From JAALKW01 sp963974485 (GTDB taxonomy: Bacteria > Pseudomonadota > Gammaproteobacteria > Legionellales > Legionellaceae): a stretch of DNA of 64,000 nucleotides. A program made the translations under genes and the position numbers. The stretch lies in assembly GCA_963974485.1 (NCBI GenBank), contig CAXBBS010000010.1, positions 19,606 through 83,605 on the forward strand, given 5' to 3'. Shown piece after piece: positions 1 to 9,000 of this stretch (positions are counted from its first letter, which is position 1; each line of letters starts with the position of its first letter). A model generated the notes under the pieces. It was given only the letters and a program-made list of their open reading frames with translations, was not told where the DNA came from and searched no databases.

Positions 1-1986
1 GTTGCACGAAACCTAGCTACACATCTTCTTAATGCTGACGCAGTGAATATGCAGTGGAATTTTGAAAAGCCTTATACGGGTATAGAAGGGATTGTTAGCT
101 TTTTACAATATATGGATGATGATCTTATTGGTCAATTATTAGCAAAAGGCCTGGACTTAAATCAAGAACAACATAACGGTGTACTACCTTTTACATGGTT
201 TATTGGTAATGCCGAAAATGATTTGGTAGATAAATTACTAACTTCTGCTGAGCAAAATCAGACGATTGATCAGCGTTTAGTCTGGATAAGCAAAAAAGAT
301 GAGATTGAGAGAGTTGAAACTATTGAAGATAAAGCGGTTGATTCATGCTCGCTTATCTTTTCAACGTCAAAAATAAGTCGTACGAGTAAAGTTGGCCAAA
401 CTCCTCTACAGCTGACTGTTGCAAAGGGGTATACCGATAAGAGCGGATCTAATCACACACTTAAGGTTGGGAATCTTCAATTAACAGAAAAATTATTGAG
501 TTTGGGGGCAGATAAAGAAGTTAATTATCAAGAGCCGACGAAAGGTAATACGGCACTGCATATTGCTTACATCAGACGAGACTTTGATGCTATACAATTA
601 CTAGAAAAGCACGGTGCGTCTCAATCTATACGTAATAATGATGGCGAAACACCAGCAGATATGCTGTCATTATCATTTAACCAAGTTAAAAAATTACTGG
701 AATTTCATACGTCACCTGATGGACACCCAAATACATTTCGTTTGAATGAAGCTGAATTTAACGACCCAGTGAATTTAAAGAACATTCAGAAAGGTGTTAA
801 AAATGATCGTCAAATCATGAATGTTGAGGGAAAAAACAGGAGTTTTCCGAGTAACCCATTGATATTTAATGAGATAGAATCTAGAGCAATAGAGGGTTAT
901 TATGATGTGGTATCGTCTTTAGTTCATGATGGTTGTGATCCGAGTCGAGCGATGAAATCAATACAACACAGGATAAATTTGATTGATTTTATGACAGAGG
1001 ATAGTTTGTTAATATTAGAAAAGATGCCGTGGCCTGATTATGTTGCGAAAAGACAAGAACTTGACGATAAGTATCATGGTTCGTCAAATCCGTACATGTA
1101 CAATATGGATTACGCAGGATATGAAGCATTTCAGCGTTATTTAAGTGAGCATAAAGAAGAAGGCATAACGGAGGTAAAAGAACTTGTATCTGGATACGCG
1201 CCTATAATTACTCAGCTAAATCAAGGGGTAAAGCTATTAGAAGAAATGGCACTTCAAAAAGCTGCGATGCAAGATGATAAGATAATGGTGGAGCAATTAC
1301 TGGGTGAAGGGATAGAGACGCAGCGTGCAACGAAAGCGCTCGAATCAATGGTGGCAGCATTTGAGTTTAAACAAACACTTAAAACCTTATCGTTAGCCTT
1401 ATTCAAACAAGAGATAACCTGGGATATTTGTTGCCAAAAAATAGACATAGCCTATGAACTTGCCGGTGGTGCATCAAACTATTATTTACCGGATCGTAAA
1501 TATCAACATGATAAAGCATTTTATGAGGAAGCCAAATTTGAGTCGTTCGATAGGATTACTACGTTGATTGAAGCGGACACAGTTGAGCTTGATGACAAGC
1601 TATTAAAATGTAAAGGCGCACTAAGTTTGATAAGTAAGCAGTATTTTTGTCCGCATTCAGTTCAGAACAAATTTAAGGAGAACCTAGCTCGAATTTCTGA
1701 TCTTGCCGTAACGCAAGCAACGCTGGAAGAAAAGTACTCAGAAAGAACAAGAAAATATGATAGTACACAGAATTTTTTTGAAAATATTGATTGGAATCTT
1801 TGTTTTAAAATCCTAAGCGGCATAGCTGCAGTAACTGGAGGTGCTATGCTTGTAGTCGGATTATTGCTTCCTGTCCCTGGGTTGGCTATTGCAGGTGCTT
1901 GTTTATTGGTGGCTGGAGTTGCCGGATACGCCGCATCGCAACAAGATCCTGAAGGCGAGGCGGAGGAGCGATCTTTTGGGGCCTGA
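1..1986 (+). CDS. Ankyrin-repeat protein with C-terminal membrane anchor (5' partial)
   Basis: The reading frame is open from base 1, so the true start probably lies upstream; a GTG at 43 would give 647 residues. Residues about 118-205 (from that GTG) hold ankyrin-type units with the signatures TPLQLTVAKG, GNTALHIAYIRRDFDAIQLL and NDGETPADML. The middle is charged and helical with no family I recognise. The last 50 residues contain two hydrophobic stretches separated by a Pro-Gly turn (about 606-635), then an acidic tail, so the protein may be membrane-anchored at its C-terminus. Ankyrin proteins of host-associated Legionellales are often translocated effectors; that role is inference here, since nothing nearby encodes a secretion system. 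No partner gene is evident; the next gene starts 240 bp downstream. Confidence 0.75.
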   Translation, partial: VARNLATHLLNADAVNMQWNFEKPYTGIEGIVSFLQYMDDDLIGQLLAKGLDLNQEQHNGVLPFTWFIGNAENDLVDKLLTSAEQNQTIDQRLVWISKKDEIERVETIEDKAVDSCSLIFSTSKISRTSKVGQTPLQLTVAKGYTDKSGSNHTLKVGNLQLTEKLLSLGADKEVNYQEPTKGNTALHIAYIRRDFDAIQLLEKHGASQSIRNNDGETPADMLSLSFNQVKKLLEFHTSPDGHPNTFRLNEAEFNDPVNLKNIQKGVKNDRQIMNVEGKNRSFPSNPLIFNEIESRAIEGYYDVVSSLVHDGCDPSRAMKSIQHRINLIDFMTEDSLLILEKMPWPDYVAKRQELDDKYHGSSNPYMYNMDYAGYEAFQRYLSEHKEEGITEVKELVSGYAPIITQLNQGVKLLEEMALQKAAMQDDKIMVEQLLGEGIETQRATKALESMVAAFEFKQTLKTLSLALFKQEITWDICCQKIDIAYELAGGASNYYLPDRKYQHDKAFYEEAKFESFDRITTLIEADTVELDDKLLKCKGALSLISKQYFCPHSVQNKFKENLARISDLAVTQATLEEKYSERTRKYDSTQNFFENIDWNLCFKILSGIAAVTGGAMLVVGLLLPVPGLAIAGACLLVAGVAGYAASQQDPEGEAEERSFGA

Positions 1987-2080
1987 TAATTGATGCGCTA
2001 AATGAAAGCCTATTCAAATAAGTATCAAAATATCGACAGAGTGAAATTTCTTCTTTCGGAAATGAGCCTGATGATATGTT

Positions 2081-2134
2081 ATCTATATTATCTGTATTAT
2101 CTATATTATCTATATTATCTATATTATCTATATT
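2081..2134. repeat. 9-bp minisatellite, six units
   Basis: Six tandem copies of ATCTATATT, the second with one substitution (G for A), followed by a decayed seventh unit. It lies between the ankyrin gene and the MFS gene. Short open frames cross it on both strands (repeats of YLY or NID), but neither has a ribosome binding site or non-repetitive coding character, so I treat it as non-coding. Confidence 0.9.
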
Positions 2135-2225
2135 TTCTATGTCGAATTTATTCGGAGAGCTTGCCTTTTGCAAGTAAATCGAGCAGTCTATACCCACTTT
2201 TGATATCTGAATAAACAGTGGGTGT

Positions 2226-3530
2226 ATGCGTATTAGTTCAAGCTCAGTGATAAGTCAGGGTAGTTCTCAACCAAAACTTGGCTCTGCTTGGTTAATTTGG
2301 GGTTTGGCTGCGGCGTTTTATTTTTTTGATTATATGGCACGTGTTACGCCAAGCGTGATGCATCGGTATTTACAGCTTGATTTTGGAATGAACGAAGCGC
2401 AGTTTGGAATTTTGACCGCATCGTTTTATGTGCCTTATGTTCTGATGCAGATCCCTGTAGGCCTCATGGTTGACCGGGTCAGTATTCGCTGGCTTCTGAC
2501 GATGATGTCGTTGCTTACTGCTTTTGGATGCTGTGTTTTTGGTCTTGCTGATAGCTTGGGCATCGCATCTGTTGGGCGAATGGTGATTGGCCTAAGCGCT
2601 GCCTTTGCAATGATTTCCGCTTTGCGTCTGGCTACCTCATGGTTTCCTCCTCATATGTTGGGATTACTTGCAGGTTTAACGCAGGCGCTAGGCATGCTTG
2701 GCGCTGCAACAGGGCAAGCGCCTGTGTCTTTTTTAGTTGATCATATTGGATGGCGTCATAGCATGCTCGTGATTGCATCTCTTTTTATTTTGTTAGCAGC
2801 CTTGCTCTACCAATATGTGCGTGACAAACCCATGAAGCAAGCATGTGAATTTAAGGCTAAGCAGGAGGATACGTTAAGTCTTTTTTCCGGGGTTCGAACC
2901 GTACTCTCAAGTAAACAAACATGGATTAATGCTTTGTACGCAGGTTTTTTATTTGGACCAACGGCCGTGATTGGTGAATCGTTGGGGGCGGCTTATTTAG
3001 AGTACGGTCGTGGGCTTCATGCGCATGCCGCAGCATTTTCTATCGGTCTTATTTTTATTGGTTGGAGTATTGGTGGCCCTTTGTCGGGTTGGTTGTCGGA
3101 TAGAATGGGGCGTCGTAAACCGATCATGATTGCTTCAGCTATCTGTGGTTTTATTTTATCCTCGTTAATTATATTTTACCCCAGCCTTGATCAAGCCAAG
3201 CTTTATGTATTGTGTTTTTTATTAGGCTTTACGAACACTGGCGTTGCAATTGCTTATGCGCTTTCTACCGAGTTGCATCAACGTGTGGTGATTGGAACGG
3301 CAATTGCTTTTACTAATATGGCTTCTATATTAGTGGGCGCAGTTTTACAGCCCGTTGTAGGAAAATTAGTCGATCATATTGCAGGGGCACAAGCGTATAA
3401 CGTGGAGCATATTTTATTATCAGATTTTCAGTTTGGTTTAAAAATATTGCCGGCTTGCTCGTTAATTGCTCTTGCCTTAGCGCTAATGTTAAAAGAAACT
3501 TATTGTAACCCCTTGAAAAGTGAAGTTTAA
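2226..3530 (+). CDS. Major facilitator superfamily transporter
   Basis: A 434-residue inner-membrane protein with about 12 hydrophobic segments in two blocks of six, the usual MFS size. The loop after TM2 reads GLMVDRVSIRWL and the matching loop in the second half reads GWLSDRMGRRKP, the classic MFS motif A (G-x-x-x-D-R-x-G-R-R). The N-terminal FDYMARVTPSVMHRYL resembles the anion:cation symporter and hexuronate/sugar-phosphate permease branch, but the substrate cannot be read from sequence. It stands alone between the minisatellite and a YdgA-like gene on the same strand, 100 bp apart. The cytoplasmic N-terminus is short and Ser-rich. Confidence 0.85.
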   Translation: MRISSSSVISQGSSQPKLGSAWLIWGLAAAFYFFDYMARVTPSVMHRYLQLDFGMNEAQFGILTASFYVPYVLMQIPVGLMVDRVSIRWLLTMMSLLTAFGCCVFGLADSLGIASVGRMVIGLSAAFAMISALRLATSWFPPHMLGLLAGLTQALGMLGAATGQAPVSFLVDHIGWRHSMLVIASLFILLAALLYQYVRDKPMKQACEFKAKQEDTLSLFSGVRTVLSSKQTWINALYAGFLFGPTAVIGESLGAAYLEYGRGLHAHAAAFSIGLIFIGWSIGGPLSGWLSDRMGRRKPIMIASAICGFILSSLIIFYPSLDQAKLYVLCFLLGFTNTGVAIAYALSTELHQRVVIGTAIAFTNMASILVGAVLQPVVGKLVDHIAGAQAYNVEHILLSDFQFGLKILPACSLIALALALMLKETYCNPLKSEV

Positions 3531-3630
3531 GGCTTCTCACTAAGGCCATCTCATGTTCTAATGGTAGGCTGATTATCTCATGGTCCAAACGCGTGTGTTT
3601 TCGAACATGAAGATAAATACGGAGAGAGAG

Positions 3631-5085
3631 ATGAAACGAATCGTAAGTGTGCTAGTTTTGTTGGTTGTGATTGTTCTTGGTGGCTACTTTATTACGGGGC
3701 TTGTGACCGAAAATACCTTAAAAAAGAATGTCGGTACGTTTAACCAAGCTAATCTTCTTTCTGTTGAATTAACCGAATATCATCGTGGTTTACTGAAGTC
3801 AGACGCTACATTAACATGGCAAATACAAACACCTGAAAAAATTATCCATCAAGAAAATGGGCGCTCACTCGTCGTTCCACCCAAAAGCTATATTTTTGAT
3901 ATGCCATTTACGATTTACCATGGCCCTATGATGTTTGACCATGGTCACCTACGTTTGGGTTTAGGTCTAGCTCGTGGCGAATTAGATTTACCTGAGGCTT
4001 ATCTGAACGAATTTCATGAAACATTTACTTCGCAATCAACACCACCGCGATTAATGCTTCATGCGTATATTTCCTACCTCAATAAAACTCAGCTTGAAGT
4101 AGAGCTTCCAGCATTTAAATTATTTTCTAAAGACGATCAAGCAAACCATGTTGAATGGCGTGGCATGAACAGCTCGTTTGTGTTTTCACCTACACGTGAA
4201 GATATGCAAGGTGATATTACGATTGATGGTTTACACGTGATGGGTAAGCAGCTTCAACTAGTTCTTGAGCACCTGACGAGTTCTTATGATGTGCATCAGG
4301 CCAAAAATGGACTTTATTTAGGAAAAGCTCAAGTTCATTTACCAATGCTTCAACTGACCGATCAAGACAACGCAAAACTAAACATCAAACAGGTTGAGGT
4401 CACTTCAAACAGTGAGGTTGATAACGCTCTTTTTGCATCACAGATTCATGTTTCATTTAAAACATTCATGATGCATAAAAAAACATACGGTCCTGCCGAA
4501 CTTGATCTATCAGTTCATCATTTAAATGCCGAAGTTTTAGCTGACTTAAATGACCGAGCGCAACAATTACAACAGGCGAGTTTAAATCGGGCTGAAGCGC
4601 AACAAGCGCTCTTATCGTTGTTGCCCGATGTTCCTCAGTTATTAAGTAAAGGTGCTGTTTTTGAAATTAAGACGCTTAAAATTAAATTACCTGATGGATT
4701 GATGGACGCCTCTTTACGTATTGCTTTTCCTGAAAAAGAAGCCGATGCACCTCTTCAAATGCTTCCACGAGTGGAAGGTGCGGGGCAATTAAAAATGCCT
4801 GCTGTCTTTGTGAAATCATTATTTGTACGCTCCTATAAACAAAAATTATTGATGGCATCAATGAATGCCGATTCACCTGTTACAGAAGAACCAGACGCAG
4901 CGAATGCAGCACCGGTTAACCTAGATCAACAAGCAATCCATCAGGCAGATCAGACTTTGGCTGGCTTGATTCAAGCGGGGGCATTTGAGGCCAAAGAGCG
5001 TGATTATGTTCTGGATCTGAAGCTTTCCGCTGGGCGTTTGTTGGTGAATGGGCATCCATTTAATTCGGGGATGCTAAATTTTTAA
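3631..5085 (+). CDS. YdgA-like (DUF945) protein
   Basis: A 484-residue protein with a single N-terminal hydrophobic helix (about residues 4-25) followed by a long soluble region, presumably periplasmic. The pattern after the helix (GYFITGLVTENTLKK, then SVELTEYHRGLLKSDATLTW) matches the YdgA/DUF945 family, whose biochemical role is not settled. I chose the ATG at 3631 because a purine-rich GGAGAGAGAG sits directly upstream and the hydrophobic anchor starts at once; an upstream in-frame ATG at 3580 would add 17 residues without a good ribosome binding site. It precedes fis by 72 bp and might share a transcript with it. Confidence 0.75.
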   Translation: MKRIVSVLVLLVVIVLGGYFITGLVTENTLKKNVGTFNQANLLSVELTEYHRGLLKSDATLTWQIQTPEKIIHQENGRSLVVPPKSYIFDMPFTIYHGPMMFDHGHLRLGLGLARGELDLPEAYLNEFHETFTSQSTPPRLMLHAYISYLNKTQLEVELPAFKLFSKDDQANHVEWRGMNSSFVFSPTREDMQGDITIDGLHVMGKQLQLVLEHLTSSYDVHQAKNGLYLGKAQVHLPMLQLTDQDNAKLNIKQVEVTSNSEVDNALFASQIHVSFKTFMMHKKTYGPAELDLSVHHLNAEVLADLNDRAQQLQQASLNRAEAQQALLSLLPDVPQLLSKGAVFEIKTLKIKLPDGLMDASLRIAFPEKEADAPLQMLPRVEGAGQLKMPAVFVKSLFVRSYKQKLLMASMNADSPVTEEPDAANAAPVNLDQQAIHQADQTLAGLIQAGAFEAKERDYVLDLKLSAGRLLVNGHPFNSGMLNF

Positions 5086-5157
5086 AACCCTGTGGGTCGT
5101 TCATGACGTTGATGATTGACAATTATCTTTGAAAAGAAAACGAAGGAGTTACATAGC

Positions 5158-5439
5158 ATGACTAGTATTACTAATGAAAACCAAGAGATCTCTGTCTCTC
5201 TGGCTTCAAGTGTTACCCAATCAGTTCAGCAATATTTTTCTGAGTTGAGAGGCGAAGATCCTGTTGATTTATATCAGTTTGTACTGGAAGAAGTAGAAAC
5301 ACCTTTATTTCGTGCTGTTATGGAGCATTGCAAATACAATCAATCACGTGCTGCTCTTATGCTAGGTATTAGCCGAGGAACATTGCGAACAAAACTTCGT
5401 CGTTATTTTGATGATAAATACGTTGGAACGCGCGATTAA
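5158..5439 (+). CDS. fis: DNA-binding protein Fis
   Basis: A 93-residue nucleoid-associated protein that bends DNA and controls rRNA and many growth-phase genes. The C-terminal helix-turn-helix is plain: ALMLGISRGTLRTKLR, close to E. coli Fis. The N-terminal half has the helical dimer region (VQQYFSELRGEDPVDLYQFVLEE). The ATG at 5158 is preceded by AAGGAG at 5143-5148; a longer frame from 5116 lacks such a site. In enterics fis follows dusB; here it follows a YdgA-like gene. A TTGACA at 5116-5121 might be a -35 element, but I see no good -10. A bidirectional terminator follows. Confidence 0.93.
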   Translation: MTSITNENQEISVSLASSVTQSVQQYFSELRGEDPVDLYQFVLEEVETPLFRAVMEHCKYNQSRAALMLGISRGTLRTKLRRYFDDKYVGTRD

Positions 5440-5451
5440 TCTATTGCTGTT

Positions 5452-5484
5452 AAAAAAAGAGCTTCTATTAGAAGCTCTTTTTTT
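5452..5484. terminator. Bidirectional rho-independent terminator between fis and prs
   Basis: Perfect 8-bp stem GAGCTTCT/AGAAGCTC (5459-5466 and 5470-5477) with a 3-nt loop, flanked by seven A on the left and a matching T run on the right. The A and T runs extend the stem and give a U-tract in both directions, suited to the convergent fis and prs genes. Confidence 0.9.
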
Positions 5485-5517
5485 TAATTTTGATTTAAAT
5501 AAAATGAAATTTATTTA

Positions 5518-6465
5518 TTATTCATTAAACATTGAGCTTACAGATTCCTCGATATTCACGCGCTTAATGGCTTGGGCGAGCATCGTAGCAAGACTTACGA
5601 CTCTAATTTTAGTGCAAGCAACCGTTGCTTCTGAACCCGCAATGGTATCTGTGACAACAATCTCATCCAATGAAGAATGATTGATGTTTTCGATAGCTGC
5701 TCCGGACAAAACAGGGTGAGTGATATAGGCTGTTACACTTTTTGCGCCTGATTTTTTAAGCTCTGCAGCAGCAGAACAGAGTGTTCCTGCTGTATCTACG
5801 ATGTCATCGATAATTATGCAATTCCGGCCGGATGGATCGCCAATCAAGTGCATAACCTCGGACTTATTCGGTCCACTTCGGCGTTTATCAATAATGCAAA
5901 GCTCTGCGTCATCTAATTTTTTTGCGATAGCTCGTGCTCGAACCACACCACCTACATCAGGCGAAACAACCATGATGTTATCGAGTTTTTGTGCTTTAAT
6001 ATCAGTGATTAAAACCGGTGTTGTATATAAGTTATCAACAGGAATATAAAAAAAGCCTTGGATTTGATCTGCATGTAAATCGACAGTAAGAATTCGAGAA
6101 ATACCGACCGTCTCAAGCATATCAGCAACAATTTTTGCAGTGATTGCAACGCGTGCTGAGCGAACGCGTCTGTCTTGTCTTGCATAGCCAAAATAAGGAA
6201 TGACAGCCGTGATACGACCGGCAGACGAACGCCTAAGCGCATCGGCCATGGTCAGCAGTTCCATCAGGTGATCGTTTGCAGGCGCCGAGGTTGATTGAAT
6301 AATAAAAACATCTTTTCCTCGCACGTTCTCAAGAATTTCTACCATGGTTTCACCATCACTGAATGTACTGATGGTTGCTTTTCCTAGCGGAATATTTAAG
6401 TGGGATGAGACATGTAGAGCAAGTTCGGGTGTGGCATTTCCAGTAAAAATCATCATGTTAGACAT
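5518..6465 (-). CDS. prs: Ribose-phosphate pyrophosphokinase
   Basis: Makes PRPP from ribose 5-phosphate and ATP, feeding purine, pyrimidine, His, Trp and NAD synthesis. The 315-residue length is typical. Family motifs are visible: FSDGETMVEI, the ATP-loop region GYARQDRR, the cation-binding VDLHADQIQGFF, the flexible-loop DKRR, and the PRPP-binding loop CIIIDDIVDTAGTL. The start ATG follows a GAAGG. It lies just downstream of tRNA-Gln on the same strand. In E. coli the order is lolB-ispE-prs; here ispE is missing and the tRNA occupies that gap. PRPP supply also links it to hpt at 45.9 kb. Confidence 0.97.
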   Translation of the reverse strand: MSNMMIFTGNATPELALHVSSHLNIPLGKATISTFSDGETMVEILENVRGKDVFIIQSTSAPANDHLMELLTMADALRRSSAGRITAVIPYFGYARQDRRVRSARVAITAKIVADMLETVGISRILTVDLHADQIQGFFYIPVDNLYTTPVLITDIKAQKLDNIMVVSPDVGGVVRARAIAKKLDDAELCIIDKRRSGPNKSEVMHLIGDPSGRNCIIIDDIVDTAGTLCSAAAELKKSGAKSVTAYITHPVLSGAAIENINHSSLDEIVVTDTIAGSEATVACTKIRVVSLATMLAQAIKRVNIEESVSSMFNE

Positions 6466-6501
6466 GTGAAGCGCCTTCAGGTTTAGTGGGTAAGAAGAGA
6501 T

Positions 6502-6577
6502 TGGCTGGGGTGCTAGGAGTCGAACCTAGGTATGCAGGGATCAAAACCCTGTGCCTTAACCACTTGGCGACACCCCA
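6502..6577 (-). tRNA. tRNA-Gln (anticodon UUG)
   Basis: A 76-nt cloverleaf read on the minus strand: acceptor TGGGGTG pairs with CACCCCA, D-stem GCC/GGC, anticodon stem CAGGG/CCCTG around loop TTTTGAT (anticodon TTG, Gln), T-stem CTAGG/CCTAG around TTCGACT, and an encoded GCCA 3' end. It closely resembles E. coli tRNA-Gln. It lies between lolB and prs on the same strand. Confidence 0.96.
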
Positions 6578-6637
6578 ATTATATCGTTGTTCATTCCCTG
6601 AACTTGCATTGCAACATGACGCTGCAAATTTTCGAGT

Positions 6638-6666
6638 ATTTTGCCGGTATATCATGCGCTTGTCAA
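6638..6666 (-). promoter_or_regulatory. Candidate sigma-70 promoter for tRNA-Gln and prs
   Basis: On the minus strand a perfect TTGACA (6666-6661) is followed after 17 nt by CAAAAT (6643-6638). The -35 overlaps the lolB stop codon, so it would start a transcript about 55-60 nt before the tRNA. Spacing and -35 are ideal; the -10 matches four of six. Confidence 0.5.
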
Positions 6667-7292
6667 TGGGTTTTCCAACGTTTTATGATGATTTTTAGGT
6701 TTCCTTTAGGACCTTGCACCTGAATTTTCGAAGGTAGGCTAAGATCTTCATTAGTTGTGTAATTTAAATACTTGACGGTATATCCCGCTTGTTTTAATTC
6801 ACTTAAATGCTTGGTTTGATCATCTTGCTCATATTGAGCTGATTGAACCGTACCGGGCGCAGGTAAACCTCTAATCCAGTAATACAAATTTTGAATAGGT
6901 ATGCGAATGCCGGTTTGCTGATACATTAAATCATCCGCGTTATGTGATTTTGTGCGTTTCTCGGCATTTTGATAAGTCACAATACCATGCTTCTTCTCAA
7001 TCATCATGCTACCACCACCAAGTGGCCCAAAAAGACGAATTTGATAATTGTCCGGGCCGTTTTGCTTCCAGTTGATTGAGGCTGTCCAAGCTTCGGTTTT
7101 ATTTTTAGCCGCAATCGCACCGATGATGGTCCAAGACGATACCTGTTGAGCGGTGCGTTTTTTATGTGCTTTGGAGGCTTGGGTTGGCTCAGAAGATTTG
7201 AATGCTGTATCCGGCGCTTTGGGTGGCGCACAGCCGGTTACACAAATAAAACTAAGAGCTAGCACGAACGATTTCCAATTTATCATATGCAC
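6663..7292 (-). CDS. lolB: Outer-membrane lipoprotein LolB
   Basis: A 209-residue lipoprotein that receives lipoproteins from LolA and inserts them into the outer membrane. The N-terminus is a type II signal with lipobox VTGC (lipidated Cys at residue 21). The family signatures are present: SSWTIIGAIAAKN near the mature start, the buried FGPLGGG strand, and LYYWIRGLPAPG about two thirds along. Length is normal for LolB. The start could be either Met of MHM. It is divergent from coaD with 74 bp between, and upstream of tRNA-Gln and prs. The gene usually found next to it, ispE, is absent here. Confidence 0.92.
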   Translation of the reverse strand: MHMINWKSFVLALSFICVTGCAPPKAPDTAFKSSEPTQASKAHKKRTAQQVSSWTIIGAIAAKNKTEAWTASINWKQNGPDNYQIRLFGPLGGGSMMIEKKHGIVTYQNAEKRTKSHNADDLMYQQTGIRIPIQNLYYWIRGLPAPGTVQSAQYEQDDQTKHLSELKQAGYTVKYLNYTTNEDLSLPSKIQVQGPKGNLKIIIKRWKTH

Positions 7293-7366
7293 ATGCCGTG
7301 TTGAGTTAGTTACTTTCTATTAACAATACGCTAGACTTTGTTTAGGTTCAATCCATCTAATTTATC

Positions 7367-7840
7367 ATGACGAAAGCTATCTACCCGGGAACTTTTGATC
7401 CGATTACCAACGGCCATGTTGATTTAATCACGCGAGCTGCCAAGCTTTTTCCTAGTTTGGTGGTTGCCGTTGCGAACAGTCAGCCTAAACATCCTTTTTT
7501 TTCACTTGAAAAACGCATCGCATGCGTTGAACGCGCTGTTGAGCATTTACCCGGTGTACGCGTATTAGGGTTTAGTCAGCTTTTAATCGATTTTGTACGT
7601 GAACAAGATGCCCAGGTGATTATTCGTGGCTTACGAGCTGCCTCTGATTTTGAATATGAGTTTCAATTAGCAGGCATGAATAGAAAACTTGATAAACAGA
7701 TTGAGACACTGTTTTTAACGCCGGCAGAAGAGTGTATGTTTATCTCATCAACGCTCGTACGTGAAATTTCTGCGTTGGGTGGTGACGTGTCGCAGTTTGT
7801 ACCACCCGCTGTGATTGATGCGCTCAAGGCGTCAAACTAG
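7367..7840 (+). CDS. coaD: Phosphopantetheine adenylyltransferase
   Basis: Fourth step of coenzyme A synthesis: transfers AMP from ATP to 4'-phosphopantetheine. The 157 residues match family length. The nucleotidyltransferase signature GTFDPITNGHVDLI lies at the N-terminus, GLRAASDFEYEFQLAGMNRKL in the middle, and the ISSTLVREI motif near the C-terminus, all conserved. The stop codon overlaps that of the convergent acyltransferase gene by 4 bp. Confidence 0.97.
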   Translation: MTKAIYPGTFDPITNGHVDLITRAAKLFPSLVVAVANSQPKHPFFSLEKRIACVERAVEHLPGVRVLGFSQLLIDFVREQDAQVIIRGLRAASDFEYEFQLAGMNRKLDKQIETLFLTPAEECMFISSTLVREISALGGDVSQFVPPAVIDALKASN

Positions 7841-8590
7841 GGCTTGTCATCACCGGCAAGTTTTTTGATGCTATTGCGTGTTAATTCAATCAGCTCTTCT
7901 TTGTTTTCCAAACTAAATTGCGAGGCATCAATCGGTTCACCAATATGAACTTCGCCGCTTTTATTTAAATAAAAATCATACGTTTTTGCTGGAATGATAT
8001 CAAACGCGCCACGCACACCGATCGGTATAATCGTCGCTTTGGTTTGAATTGCTGTAATAAACCCGCCTTTTTTAAATGGACCAACCCGTCCATCCATGGC
8101 ACGTGTGCCTTCGGGGGCAATCCACATCACAATACCGCTTTCTAAGAGGCCGTGTATGTATTCAAGATCTTTAATCGCCTGACGTCGATTTTTGCGGTCA
8201 ACAAATGGGAATTCAGATGCGCGCATACCACGCCCCATAATAGGGTATTGAGACATTTCTTTTTTAGCCAGCATGCGCAGCGATGTTTTAGGAAAGGCAT
8301 GATACGTGAGCGGGATATCAAAAAGACTGCTGTGGTTACACATGATAATGGTCGGTTGACCTGGTTTTGGATGTATGTTTTTAGGATTATGCACCGTGCA
8401 AGATATATTCCAAAGACTGAGCGTTTGTTTTGCCCAGAGTTGCATGCGTGCATCGACCCAAGCACGTGTAGTTTTACCGAAGTAGCTGCGAAGTACCGCA
8501 CGTGAACAGGTGGCGAAAATATAATAAAGCGAAGCAAAAGCAACCCATAAGGTACGAAAAAATCCAGCTTTGTTTGTTTTATTTGGGCGG

Positions 8591-8604
<14 letters not shown>
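7837..8604 (-). CDS. 1-acyl-sn-glycerol-3-phosphate acyltransferase (PlsC-type)
   Basis: A 255-residue membrane-associated acyltransferase that makes phosphatidic acid. Motif I, NHSSLFD (the H-x4-D catalytic pair), lies near residue 90; the later EGTRA (motif III) and the downstream IIPIGVRG (motif IV) are intact. An N-terminal hydrophobic segment (FASLYYIFATC) would anchor it to the inner membrane. It overlaps the upstream small membrane-protein gene by 14 bp, so the two are probably translated from one mRNA, and its 3' end overlaps coaD by 4 bp. plsC itself may be elsewhere, so the symbol is left open. Confidence 0.9.
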
Positions 8605-8866
<262 letters not shown>

Positions 8867-8936
8867 AAAATTATCCTAAAAAGAGACTTAATTTAGAATT
8901 ATCCTCTAGAATGGATATGGATGCAAAGAAACCGTG

Positions 8937-8942
8937 TATAAT
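8937..8942 (+). promoter_or_regulatory. Possible -10 element for the desaturase gene
   Basis: A perfect TATAAT 58 bp before the desaturase start, in the 134-bp AT-rich gap between divergent genes. No good -35 lies 17 nt upstream, so this is tentative. Confidence 0.35.
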
Positions 8943-9000
8943 GTATGTTTTATGTATTAGTATCATCAGTTGTTATCTGAATTAATATAGGAGATTGCAG

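Noticed and set aside
2081..2134. CRISPR-like array
   Set aside because: Units are 9 bp and contiguous with no spacers.
2002..2214. Short open frames on both strands across the minisatellite (YLY and NID repeats)
   Set aside because: The frames exist only because a 9-bp repeat lacks stops; there is no ribosome binding site, domain or non-repetitive coding pattern.
5116..5121. TTGACA as a fis promoter
   Set aside because: Perfect -35 but no acceptable -10 at 16-18 nt; listed only as a remark.
5408..5680. 90-codon plus-strand frame over the fis terminator and prs 3' end
   Set aside because: It crosses a strong terminator and is antisense to prs.
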